Part shown: positions 1 through 7,876 of the stretch, in pieces
Layout of the letters: every line of letters starts with the position of its first letter
Numbering within the stretch: the first letter of the stretch is position 1
Translations under genes and position numbers: made by a program
DNA from: Desulforhopalus vacuolatus
Lineage (GTDB): Bacteria > Desulfobacterota > Desulfobulbia > Desulfobulbales > Desulfocapsaceae
Reading direction: 5' to 3'
NCBI RefSeq assembly: GCF_016918505.1
Contig: NZ_JAFFPZ010000016.1
Coordinates: forward strand, 1 to 64,000
DNA length: 64,000 nt
Notes under the pieces: generated by a model
The model's input: the letters and a program-made list of their open reading frames with translations, nothing else
Database searches by the model: none
What the model was told of the DNA's origin: nothing

Positions 1-182
1 GCTTCAGCATACTTTAAGTATGTTTCAACTGAAGCGACAACTACCCTTGCTTCGATGGACAACAACTCAATTCCAACCAGAGATACTTTGACCCAGGCGT
101 CAATCACAATACCTTTGTCAAGAATCCGATCAACAACTTCTGCCAAACTTGAAGAATCAGTCGACTTTTGTACTTTTGCCAT
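1..182 (-). CDS. gvpA: Gas vesicle structural protein GvpA (partial, runs off left edge)
   Basis: This is the N-terminal 60 residues of GvpA, the small hydrophobic protein that polymerises into the ribbed gas vesicle wall. The visible part carries the family signature: a short polar N-terminus ([12 protein letters not shown]), then [20 protein letters not shown] and [20 protein letters not shown]. It starts at the ATG at 182, preceded by AAGGAG at a good distance. It lies downstream of its own sigma-54 promoter and of the kinase/regulator genes on the same strand. The C-terminus and later gvp genes lie outside the window. Assignment to GvpA rather than the related GvpJ/M/S rests on the near-consensus core; the missing C-terminus leaves slight doubt. 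Confidence 0.95.
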   Translation of the reverse strand, partial: MAKVQKSTDSSSLAEVVDRILDKGIVIDAWVKVSLVGIELLSIEARVVVASVETYLKYAE

Positions 183-264
183 AACAATCTCCTTAAGTTA
201 AAATAAACTTTTATGGTAGCCCATTATCTAATAATAAAATTCGATCACTACCTATACACTGCCA

Positions 265-280
265 AGCAAAGTGTGTGCCA
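265..280 (-). promoter_or_regulatory. Sigma-54 promoter of gvpA
   Basis: Read on the minus strand the site is TGGCAC-ACACT-TTGCT, an essentially perfect -24/-12 match (GG and GC separated by 10 bases). The predicted transcription start is near 254, giving a leader of about 70 nt before the gvpA ATG at 182. A sigma-54 activator gene is present in the same cluster at 7870-9288. Confidence 0.9.
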
Positions 281-360
281 AACGACAAAAATACTAATTA
301 TCTGAGTCATATCAGTACTTTTGGCAATTCAGGTGTCCTGGATTGATTAAACAAACAAGA

Positions 361-398
361 AACTATGGAAAATTTTCTATGGAAAATTTTCCATAGTT
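361..398. promoter_or_regulatory. Perfect palindrome plus half-site upstream of gvpA (candidate activator site or terminator)
   Basis: Positions 377-396 form the exact palindrome CTATGGAAAATTTTCCATAG. A further half copy (CTATGGAAAATTTT) lies directly before it at 363-376, so 361-376 and 383-398 are also perfect inverted arms of 16 bp. Its centre is about 132 bp upstream of the predicted gvpA start site, the usual place for a sigma-54 activator site. It also lies 20 bp after the stop of the response regulator gene and is followed on the minus strand by a T-rich stretch, so it could instead be, or also be, a terminator. The AT-rich stem favours the regulatory reading. Confidence 0.6.
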
Positions 399-417
399 AG
401 GTGAAACAGGTCATATT

Positions 418-795
418 TCAGCAGCAGGAGAGGAGCTTTATAATTTCGTTATTATTGAAGGGCTTGGCGATAAAGGCTGAGATCGTACCATCTTTCAAGG
501 CCTCTTTTACCTCATCTCCATCCTTATAAAAAAAACCGGAGATCATCACAATAGCTATATATGGATTATTTTTTCGGATCAACCTTGCCAGCTCAAGGCC
601 TTCAATGTCAGGCAATTTGGCATCAACAAAAGCCATCTGGAATCGGAAACGATTTGTTTCCAGCAGGGCAAGCGCTTCACCAGCGTTGGATGCTGTCGAA
701 GAAACAATGTCATTATGTTTCAGTATTTGTTCCAAGGCCCAACACATATCAGGCTCATCATCGATAATGAGAAATCGTTTTTCATCGTCTTTCAT
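418..795 (-). CDS. Single-domain response regulator
   Basis: A 125-residue receiver domain with no output domain. The acidic pair is D12/D13 (IIDDEP), the phosphoacceptor is D58 (FVDAKLPD), S86 takes the Thr/Ser position (MISG) and K111 is the conserved lysine (AKPF). The ATG at 795 overlaps the stop of the upstream kinase gene (ATGA type) and is preceded by AGGAG. This tight coupling suggests it is the kinase's partner, probably passing phosphate on or acting by protein contact. It sits between the kinase and gvpA, so a role in controlling gas vesicle formation is inferred. Confidence 0.9.
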   Translation of the reverse strand: MKDDEKRFLIIDDEPDMCWALEQILKHNDIVSSTASNAGEALALLETNRFRFQMAFVDAKLPDIEGLELARLIRKNNPYIAIVMISGFFYKDGDEVKEALKDGTISAFIAKPFNNNEIIKLLSCC

Positions 796-2264
796 GTATT
801 CTCCTGGTATATGCTTCTCCCATCCTTAGTGGGTAACCTTACAATAAAGGTACTACCGTTGCCTTTCTCACTTCTCACTTCAATGACACCGAAGTGCTGT
901 TTTACAATGGAATACGAGAGGGCAAGGCCCAATCCTGTACTCATTCTGGTGGACATAGTCGTGTAAAATGGATCAAATATTTTACCGATTTCATCTTCAG
1001 CAATACCTACCCCTGTATCGGTTATATAAACGGAGACGGTTGTTGGTGTTTGTTTCATGGAAATAGTTAACGTTCCTCCCTTCGGCATTGCTTCTATAGC
1101 ATTCAGAAAAAGATTCATGAATACCTGTTGGATAAGATTTCTTATCCCTTTAAACCTAATGGACGAATCCTGAATTTCTGAAATAATGTTAATTTTTTGG
1201 ATTTTGGCCTGATTGCGAATCAATAACAATGTATCTTGCAGGAGAATTGAGAGAACCATCGGTTCCATATCAACATTCATTGATGGGCGGGCATATTTCA
1301 AGAGGTTCTCAATAATGCCCGAGGCCCTTTGAATACCTGAATATATCTTTTCAGCGCATTCCTTACGGAATTCTTCCGTGATATCACTTTCCATCAGGAA
1401 CTGGGCCGATGACGAGCTGATAGCCAGGGGATTTCTGATCTCATGGGCAATGCCTCCTGCCATTACACCCAGGGCTGCAAATTTCTGAGAACGGACAAGA
1501 TCCATCTGCAATTTTTGGTATTCACTGAGATCTCTGCCTATCGCTACGATTCCAATGACATTTTTTTGGTTATCAAACATCGGCGAGCAAACCCAGGAGG
1601 CCCTGATAGTTACACCCTGTTTTGTTATAATATCCCATTCACCAATTCTTTGTGAACTTCTACCAGCCAACTGGTCAGCAAGAACTTTCTGAATATCCAG
1701 GATAGACTCCTGGGAAAAAAAGTCGAGAAAATTCTTATTGATTGCCTCAGAGTATGAATAACCGATAATTCGTGTGGCAGATCGATTCCAGGTTAAAATA
1801 TGACTCTGGATATCTAGAGATAACACCATGTCGCTGGCATAATTAACTACACTTGCCAGATGTCGTTCAACACGATTGAACTCCTCATTCAGTCGTACCT
1901 GTTCCGTAATATCGTCCATGAGAAAAATTACACCGTCAACAATCCCGTTGTGAGAATACGGTGAGATTCGATAATAATAATTTGTCAGGGGAACCCCGGG
2001 CGCCCGATACGTCATGCGGTGTCCCTTCGTGGGTTTATTACTCCTGAAAACCTGGCGTATTTGTTCGATAATATCCAGGTGTTCCAAGATGATTTGAGGG
2101 AACACATCAGGCAGGCTTCGACCGACAGTGTCTGATCTTTTGAGTCGATTTTTTTTCAGATAATTTCGATTGGCAGAAAGGATACGTAAATTCTTATCGA
2201 GAAATAAAACAGAGGAGGGAATGACATCCAGCAACATGAAATCAAGATCGTTATAGTTCTGCAT
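792..2264 (-). CDS. PAS-domain sensor histidine kinase, cytoplasmic
   Basis: A 490-residue kinase with no membrane segment, so it should sense a cytoplasmic signal. The order is PAS (about 8-125), a second PAS (about 130-250), HisKA with H274 in GGIAHEIRNPLA, and HATPase with an N-box (NLFLNAIEAM) and G-boxes (DTGVGI, GLGLALSYSIV). The ATG at 2264 is chosen because CAGGAG sits just before it; an in-frame TTG at 2288 has no such site. It overlaps the single-domain response regulator by 4 bases. No haem or flavin ligand motif is recognisable. The NtrB-like kinase core suggests it may also phosphorylate the NtrC-type regulator at 7870-9288. Confidence 0.92.
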   Translation of the reverse strand: MQNYNDLDFMLLDVIPSSVLFLDKNLRILSANRNYLKKNRLKRSDTVGRSLPDVFPQIILEHLDIIEQIRQVFRSNKPTKGHRMTYRAPGVPLTNYYYRISPYSHNGIVDGVIFLMDDITEQVRLNEEFNRVERHLASVVNYASDMVLSLDIQSHILTWNRSATRIIGYSYSEAINKNFLDFFSQESILDIQKVLADQLAGRSSQRIGEWDIITKQGVTIRASWVCSPMFDNQKNVIGIVAIGRDLSEYQKLQMDLVRSQKFAALGVMAGGIAHEIRNPLAISSSSAQFLMESDITEEFRKECAEKIYSGIQRASGIIENLLKYARPSMNVDMEPMVLSILLQDTLLLIRNQAKIQKINIISEIQDSSIRFKGIRNLIQQVFMNLFLNAIEAMPKGGTLTISMKQTPTTVSVYITDTGVGIAEDEIGKIFDPFYTTMSTRMSTGLGLALSYSIVKQHFGVIEVRSEKGNGSTFIVRLPTKDGRSIYQENT

Positions 2265-2443
2265 GATGTTACTCCTGGAATTCGACAATACAATTATTTT
2301 AAAAAATACGAAAAGACAGCTGTTATCTCTTTTCTACAGCTTAATCACAGCTATAGTCCCTGGCTGGTGAAGCGATACTCTTTTGAATTTATAATTATCG
2401 ATACATTGGTAAGTTAGCAGTATCTGATGGCTCAACTCAGCTG

Positions 2444-3181
2444 CTATGGTAACACAAAATTATAAGGCGGCCATGGACCGCTTAAGAGAAATTTATGTAC
2501 CTGCCCGGAGCAAAGACCTTTAAAAGCTATGCGAAAGGACGCAACAGCGTCTCGAGGGACGAGAAAATAGAGAGAATAAATATCCTGAAATTCTGATTGT
2601 TGCCTGGCAGGACGATGAGGATATTCCTCTTTAAATTTCACAAAAAGACCTGAAAAGGTAACCTGACATTGCTTGACCAGCTGTGCCAATTCTTGAGTTA
2701 CTCGTTCTCCCGAAGCATGCTTTACCTTGAGTGCAGCCAGGAAATCACGTCCGCTGGAAGGGCCTTTGGGCTTACAGTTTGCGGCTTGCAAATCTGGTGT
2801 TCTGGAATTCTCATTACGTGCACTACCGGAAATCAACACTCTGATCCCCATCTCCACATTATCCCCTATCTCTTCTAGAAGTAACCGGTATTCATTGCCA
2901 CGTTCTTCCAACAGTCTGGCAATTTGCTGCTCGTTATCAAACAGACAACCATAGCGCATTGGTATAATTGAGTGGTCATGATGAAATGTCTCATTAACCT
3001 TCTCGTACGCCAGGATTTGTGAGATGGCAGGAATGCGCTCAGCAACATATTCAATCGTGGAAACTGCGGCACCAATTTTGTTTCTCACGATCAAAGAGAC
3101 AGGCCGACCATCAACTCCCACAAAGTTTTCAACTGATTGCTGGTCAGAACAAGATACAATACAATACAATAAAAATTTCAT
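2444..3181 (-). CDS. Gas vesicle protein GvpL/GvpF family (copy 1)
   Basis: A 245-residue GvpL/GvpF-family protein, a class of accessory proteins that bind GvpA and are needed early in vesicle assembly. Family marks are the N-terminal strand LLYCIVSC, the central IIPMRYGCLF with a following amphipathic helix (QQIARLLEERGNEYRLLLEEI), the strand VEMGIRVLI, and the C-terminal SGPWPPYNFV box. It is the last of three consecutive GvpL/F genes before the kinase, from which it is separated by 179 bp. The three copies differ strongly outside the motifs, so they are probably not interchangeable. Which copy is GvpF and which is GvpL cannot be decided from sequence alone. Confidence 0.9.
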   Translation of the reverse strand: MKFLLYCIVSCSDQQSVENFVGVDGRPVSLIVRNKIGAAVSTIEYVAERIPAISQILAYEKVNETFHHDHSIIPMRYGCLFDNEQQIARLLEERGNEYRLLLEEIGDNVEMGIRVLISGSARNENSRTPDLQAANCKPKGPSSGRDFLAALKVKHASGERVTQELAQLVKQCQVTFSGLFVKFKEEYPHRPARQQSEFQDIYSLYFLVPRDAVASFRIAFKGLCSGQVHKFLLSGPWPPYNFVLP

Positions 3182-3209
3182 TCAAGAGTTCCGTTGTGAA
3201 CCTAAGTAT

Positions 3210-4133
3210 CTACAAAATGGCAAAACTGCTTTCTATCGCATCTCTTGTAAAAGAGCATTCGCCTGTATTTTTAAGAGTACAATAAGCCGTTACTATCTGA
3301 TAGGCTTCGTTTATCTCCTTGAATTTTTCTTCCCCACCAGAATTCACATCAGGGTGATACTCTCGAGAAAGTTTCTTGTAATTTATTTTCACATCATTAA
3401 GAGTGCATGTTTCCTTGAGCATCAGCAAAAGCCTCGCATTATTAATGAGCTCAAAACCACCCTTACTGAATTCTAAAGGTACAAAGTTGTAAGGAGGTAA
3501 AGGGCCTATGTAATGAAAGGCAAGAACATCATCACTTTTTTCGGCAATTGTATTGATAGCCTCGTCAAAGGCGTCTTCCTTCTCTCTTTCAATAAGATAA
3601 CTATTGTTTATTATCTGTGTTTCATTGATTTTATTCGTTTCTACATAATCTACAACAAGAGGAGACAACCCGCTTTTTAGAGCCCCACTAACTTCAACTT
3701 TGTGTGTCTCCGCCAACTCAAAGAACGCCTTACCTACAGCCATAACATCAGTTATATCTACAAGTTGAGCAACTTTCTCTCTTGCCGCATTGAGATCGAT
3801 TTTTATCTGGACTAAAAATTCAACTTTTCCTTTAACCTTTTCGATTAAGGCTTTGAGTTGGATATAGGTATTGGTTAAGAAAATTTTTATTTCATCTTCA
3901 GTTTCGACGATATTTCCAAACCTTAATGGAACCATAGTGTAATCAGAAAAATAACTTGAATTGATATGTTTATACCTTTCAATTGTTTTGTTTAACTCAT
4001 CAGGGCTTTCCAGGCTTACACGATTTTCTATGTAATAACCGATCGCAGTAATGTCCTTTACTGCTATAGCTACGGTGCCCTCTTTCACTTCGCCTACACT
4101 GCCATCCACTATACTGCAAAGTAGTATCGCCAA
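3210..4133 (-). CDS. GvpL/GvpF protein fused to a C-terminal J-domain
   Basis: A 307-residue protein. Residues 1 to about 220 are GvpL/F (LLCSIVDG, VPLRFGNIV, KVEFLVQIKID, and IGPLPPYNFVPL). Residues about 230-285 are a J-domain with the Hsp70-stimulating HPD at 260-262 in KKLSREYHPDVN, followed by EEKFKEINEAYQIV. The start is a TTG at 4133 with GGGGA eight bases upstream. J-domains recruit DnaK, so this protein would physically link GvpL/F, which binds GvpA, to Hsp70. It stands between two ordinary GvpL/F genes, and no DnaK is seen in the window, so a cellular DnaK is the expected partner. The fusion is read directly; its role is inferred. Confidence 0.88.
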   Translation of the reverse strand: MAILLCSIVDGSVGEVKEGTVAIAVKDITAIGYYIENRVSLESPDELNKTIERYKHINSSYFSDYTMVPLRFGNIVETEDEIKIFLTNTYIQLKALIEKVKGKVEFLVQIKIDLNAAREKVAQLVDITDVMAVGKAFFELAETHKVEVSGALKSGLSPLVVDYVETNKINETQIINNSYLIEREKEDAFDEAINTIAEKSDDVLAFHYIGPLPPYNFVPLEFSKGGFELINNARLLLMLKETCTLNDVKINYKKLSREYHPDVNSGGEEKFKEINEAYQIVTAYCTLKNTGECSFTRDAIESSFAIL

Positions 4134-4209
4134 TTGTCACATCCCCATTATCAATAATTTAATCATCTTTTCGTAAGACTTTACACGCGTTTAAAGATAC
4201 CTGTATTTA

Positions 4210-5073
4210 TTACGTCTCAAGGGTTGGGCAGAAGCTATATGCGGGCCATGGCCCGGACAAAACAAATTTCAACCCGTGGCAATCATGTTTTTCATTGGCT
4301 TTCTCGACGAGGTTACGAAATGCTGCCACATCCTCACAAGGAACCAGTAAAGCCCAGTTCAGAATCATATCCATATCCATTCCCGTTGCCTCGCTGGAAA
4401 GTATCTGTCGCTCTGAAAAATTGGCCGCATAACTGTTCAAGTCACCGGCTATAGTATTACATAGTCCTTCCAGCCAAAGGGTAAACTCCTTGTCCACATT
4501 ACTCCTGATTCGCTGTTCCTGAAAATAGCGTTTGCCTGGAGACAACAGGGAAAGAGTCTCATTTTGTCTGGAAAGTTCCAATGTAATACGTTCCTCCTTT
4601 GCTTTTTTTCGATCGAGAAAACCTTTAACAGACCATTCCTCTCGCTCCACCACTTGATCGAGAAACTGCGAAACTTTGTCATGATTATTCTTCAGGAACT
4701 GTTTCAGGCTGGCAAGCGACAAGAAAATAGTGCCGAATCTCGTTGGTAACACCGGCGAATGAGACATAACCTGCTCCACGACAGCTTCGTGCTGGTGTAT
4801 TCGAGGACCCACCCAGGAAATATCTTTTAATCTTATCTCAGCACCTTCACCACAAAATTCTGCAAGAGAAACCTTGCTCCAGACAGCCACGATATCTCCC
4901 AGTCTCTGCAGCTTAAGACAATAATTTCCATCCACCCCGGTTCCTTCCAGCGTCGGTAGAGAATCAGTGTACCCCAAACAATAAAGATATACAGCCTCAT
5001 CGGAATTGTTCATCTTCTCATCTTTCCCTTGCTCTTCAACCACAGTATTCTCCACGTCAGACATGTGCCCCAT
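4210..5073 (-). CDS. Gas vesicle protein GvpL/GvpF family (copy 3)
   Basis: A 287-residue GvpL/F protein: VYLYCLGYTDS with GVDGNYCLKLQRLGDIVAV near the N-terminus, LPTRFGTIF in the middle, EREEWSVKGF, and a C-terminal VLSGPWPAYSFCP box. It follows the AAA ATPase gene after only six bases and should be co-transcribed with it. About 25 polar residues precede the first strand; other possible starts are the Met codons at 5064 and, closer to the domain, at MNNSDEAVYLYC. It belongs to the gas vesicle assembly set, interacting with GvpA or nucleation factors by family precedent. Confidence 0.9.
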   Translation of the reverse strand: MGHMSDVENTVVEEQGKDEKMNNSDEAVYLYCLGYTDSLPTLEGTGVDGNYCLKLQRLGDIVAVWSKVSLAEFCGEGAEIRLKDISWVGPRIHQHEAVVEQVMSHSPVLPTRFGTIFLSLASLKQFLKNNHDKVSQFLDQVVEREEWSVKGFLDRKKAKEERITLELSRQNETLSLLSPGKRYFQEQRIRSNVDKEFTLWLEGLCNTIAGDLNSYAANFSERQILSSEATGMDMDMILNWALLVPCEDVAAFRNLVEKANEKHDCHGLKFVLSGPWPAYSFCPTLET

Positions 5074-5079
5074 GTATCT

Positions 5080-7224
5080 TCATCCCAATCTTTGCCGCAC
5101 TTCTTCCAGGGCGTTATTCATATCTTCGACCGTTATGCGGACCTCTACCCTGGCAGAGGAGAGTTCTTCTTGCCAGCTTCCGCTATTCACTACGCGCCGA
5201 ACAGCTATAATAGCCGCAGTGTTACAAACAGAAGCTATCTCTGCACCACTCAATCCTTCAGTTTGGGCAGCAAGGTCATTGTTGTCAATTCCAGGGGCAA
5301 GCGGTTTGTCGCGCAGGTGCACACCAAATATTTCCCGACGATCTTTTTCATCTGCCATTGGAATTTTGATAATTTCATCAAACCGGCCTGGCCGAAGAAT
5401 AGCCGGATCAAGCATATCTATTCTGTTGGTCGTACCAAGCACCAGGACACCTTTCAATTCTTCTATGCCGTCGAGCTCTGTCAAAAACTGACTGAGAACC
5501 CGTTCAGCAACTCCTGAATCCATGGAACCACCGCCCCGTATAGGAACTAAGGCATCAATTTCATCAAAGAAGACAATGCAGGGAGCAGCCTGCTTGGCCT
5601 TATGAAAAATTTCTCGCACCCCCTGCTCTGATTCTCCAACAAATTTTGAGAGAAGGGCGGGTCCTTTGACTGAAATAAAATTAACTTTGCTTTCATTGGC
5701 TATTGCTTTTGCCAACATTGTTTTGCCACATCCGGGCTCTCCTGCTATGAGAAGACCCTTTGGCGGTCGGCAACCGGCCTCTTCAAAAAGGTGCGGGTAT
5801 TTCAGTGGCCATTCCACCGCTTCCCTTAAACGTTCCTTAATGATATTGTGACCGCCGACATCATCCCATTTGACATCTGGTACCTCAACAAACACCTCCC
5901 GGATAGCCGATGGTTCAACCTCGCGCAAGGCAACCGCAAAGTCGTCACGATGTACTTCCAACTTTGCGAGCTGATCATACGGAATACTGGTCTGGGCAAA
6001 ATCTATATCTGGCATAATTCGCCGCAAACAACTCATGGCCGCTTCCCGGCAAAACGCCTCAAGATCAGCTCCGACATAGCCATGGGTAATCTCGGCGTTA
6101 TAGTTCATATCAACATCTTTTCCGAGGGGCATGCCGCGACTGTAAATATCAAGAATTTCCAGTCTCCCGTTACGATCGGGAATAGGAATAGCTATCTCCC
6201 TGTCAAAGCGGCCGGGCCGACGCAGGGCCGGGTCGAGTGCGTTCGGAATATTGGTGGCGGCAATAACAATGATATTCTGCCGTTTATTCAGACCGTCCAT
6301 AAGGGCTAAAAGCTGTGCCACCACCCGTTTTTCAACATCTCCAACCACTTTTTCACGTTTTGGCGCGATGGCATCAATTTCGTCTAAGAAAACGATACTT
6401 GGCCCCTTCTTTCCTGCCTCGTCAAATATCTTGCGTAAATGGGCCTCGCTTTCCCCATAAAATTTATGGATAATCTCGGGACCGCTGACCGAAAAGAAGT
6501 TTGCTTCCGTCTCCTGGGCAATTGCCCGAGCGATGAGTGTTTTGCCGCAGCCCGGAGGCCCGTGGAGAAGAACACCTTTAGGGGGATCAATCCCGAGGCG
6601 TTCAAAAACCTCGGGGTAACGGAGAGGCATTTCTATCATCTCCCTGATTCGCTGCATCTGGTGTTTGAGTCCGCCAATGTCTTCGTATGATATGGCGCCT
6701 CGTGTTACCGTCTCTTGTGCCCTGACCTTACTGATTATCAGTTCGGTGGTCGGATTGATAAATACAGGCCCTTTCGGTGTCGTATTGTTCACCATGAAGT
6801 CAGCGGAACGGCTGCCGAACAAGGTAGCCCGGATGCGGTCGCCTATTTGTACGGGCAGTCCGTCAAGCAGGCTGCCAATGTATTTCATGTCACGTTCTGC
6901 CGGGGCGATGTTTACCGGAGTGAGGGTTACCTGGTCTGCTGGCTGGCAGGAGATCTTGCGTGCCAGAACAAATTCGTCAATACCAGCCCCGGCATTCTCG
7001 CGGGTTATTCCATCCAATTGAATCCGAGATTGTCCCCGAAGTTCCCTGTATGCGGGCATAGCTTTGCAGACACTCTTTTTCTTGCCTGTTATCTCAATAA
7101 AATCGCCGACCAGAATATTCAACCTTTCAAGATCTTCTGGGCCCATTCGGGCCAACGAACGCCCCATATCTTTACTCAAAGCTTCAGTTACTTTAAGTTT
7201 CAACTGCTCACTATTTTTCACCAT
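5080..7224 (-). CDS. Cdc48/p97-type double AAA ATPase of the gas vesicle cluster
   Basis: About 714 residues: an N-terminal double-psi-barrel-like region (to about 170), then two AAA modules. D1 has GPPGCGKT at 222-229 and DEID at 281-284; D2 has GEPGCGKT at 495-502 and DEID at 554-557. The sensor and arginine-finger segments (ATN, RRPGRFDREI) are present, so both modules look active. The ATG at 7224 is chosen; a TTG at 7266 would add 14 residues and neither has a strong ribosome site. Cdc48 enzymes thread and unfold proteins. In this operon it may remodel GvpA or assembly intermediates, in place of or besides GvpN. It is not GvpN, which has one AAA domain. Confidence 0.9.
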   Translation of the reverse strand: MVKNSEQLKLKVTEALSKDMGRSLARMGPEDLERLNILVGDFIEITGKKKSVCKAMPAYRELRGQSRIQLDGITRENAGAGIDEFVLARKISCQPADQVTLTPVNIAPAERDMKYIGSLLDGLPVQIGDRIRATLFGSRSADFMVNNTTPKGPVFINPTTELIISKVRAQETVTRGAISYEDIGGLKHQMQRIREMIEMPLRYPEVFERLGIDPPKGVLLHGPPGCGKTLIARAIAQETEANFFSVSGPEIIHKFYGESEAHLRKIFDEAGKKGPSIVFLDEIDAIAPKREKVVGDVEKRVVAQLLALMDGLNKRQNIIVIAATNIPNALDPALRRPGRFDREIAIPIPDRNGRLEILDIYSRGMPLGKDVDMNYNAEITHGYVGADLEAFCREAAMSCLRRIMPDIDFAQTSIPYDQLAKLEVHRDDFAVALREVEPSAIREVFVEVPDVKWDDVGGHNIIKERLREAVEWPLKYPHLFEEAGCRPPKGLLIAGEPGCGKTMLAKAIANESKVNFISVKGPALLSKFVGESEQGVREIFHKAKQAAPCIVFFDEIDALVPIRGGGSMDSGVAERVLSQFLTELDGIEELKGVLVLGTTNRIDMLDPAILRPGRFDEIIKIPMADEKDRREIFGVHLRDKPLAPGIDNNDLAAQTEGLSGAEIASVCNTAAIIAVRRVVNSGSWQEELSSARVEVRITVEDMNNALEEVRQRLG

Positions 7225-7354
7225 TTCCCCCAACTTTACCTTTAAAATTTGGTAACTATTCAGCAAATAAGCGAATATTTCGATACTTTTGTATGCTGGG
7301 CGGGCAGAATAATTACTCCAACGCAGTAAATCTGCCTTTTTACGAAATCAGCAA

Positions 7355-7876
7355 TTATGGAATACACTTAATCTCCAAGATACCGTTGTTGCAACTGACC
7401 TGCATTTTTTCCTTTTGATACATCCTGGGCAATAATATTTCCTTGCTATATTTTTTTTCTCCCTTTTCAGCATAAATGGTCAACAAATCATCCTTGATAT
7501 CGATTTGGACATCCTTTACGCCTATTCCGGGCATCTCAGCGACAACTAATGTATGATCCTTCTCTTCAAATATATCGACCAGCGGTTCTTGAATCTCATG
7601 GACCACCGAATCTCCGGTTTTTTCATCTCTCCGGATATTTCCAAAGGGTTCCACCTTAATCTCATTGTCTTTGTCTTTCCCTCCGAGACCGGTTTTAATG
7701 GAGAAGCCATACACCCCCTTCAAATCCTTATCTTTGCCTTGAAATGTACCGGATCTGGAGAGTTGTTCACCTTTCTCGGCCAAGTCTCCGAGTTTTTCCA
7801 GGATATCGGTAATTCCCCCAAGTACTCCTTCAAAGCCACCACTGCGACCTTTTTTTTCTTTGTCATCTTTTACCAT
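7355..7876 (-). CDS. Hsp20/alpha-crystallin family protein, GvpH-like
   Basis: A 173-residue protein with a charged N-terminal half (GGFEGVLGGITDILEKLGDLAEKG, glycine- and lysine-rich middle) and an alpha-crystallin domain from about residue 90 (PLVDIFEEKDHTLVVAEMPGIGVKDVQIDIKDDLLTIYAEK ending in NNGILEIKCIP). The C-terminal I-x-I anchor appears as the final IKCIP. The DILEKLGDLAEKG N-terminus resembles GvpH of other gas vesicle clusters. It should hold hydrophobic GvpA before assembly. The ATG at 7876 has GGAGAGG before it and overlaps the upstream regulator gene by 7 bases. Confidence 0.9.
   Translation of the reverse strand: MVKDDKEKKGRSGGFEGVLGGITDILEKLGDLAEKGEQLSRSGTFQGKDKDLKGVYGFSIKTGLGGKDKDNEIKVEPFGNIRRDEKTGDSVVHEIQEPLVDIFEEKDHTLVVAEMPGIGVKDVQIDIKDDLLTIYAEKGEKKYSKEILLPRMYQKEKMQVSCNNGILEIKCIP

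Noticed and set aside
5666-6309. Plus-strand open frames inside the Cdc48 gene
   Set aside because: Shadows of a strongly conserved minus-strand gene; no start sites or domains.
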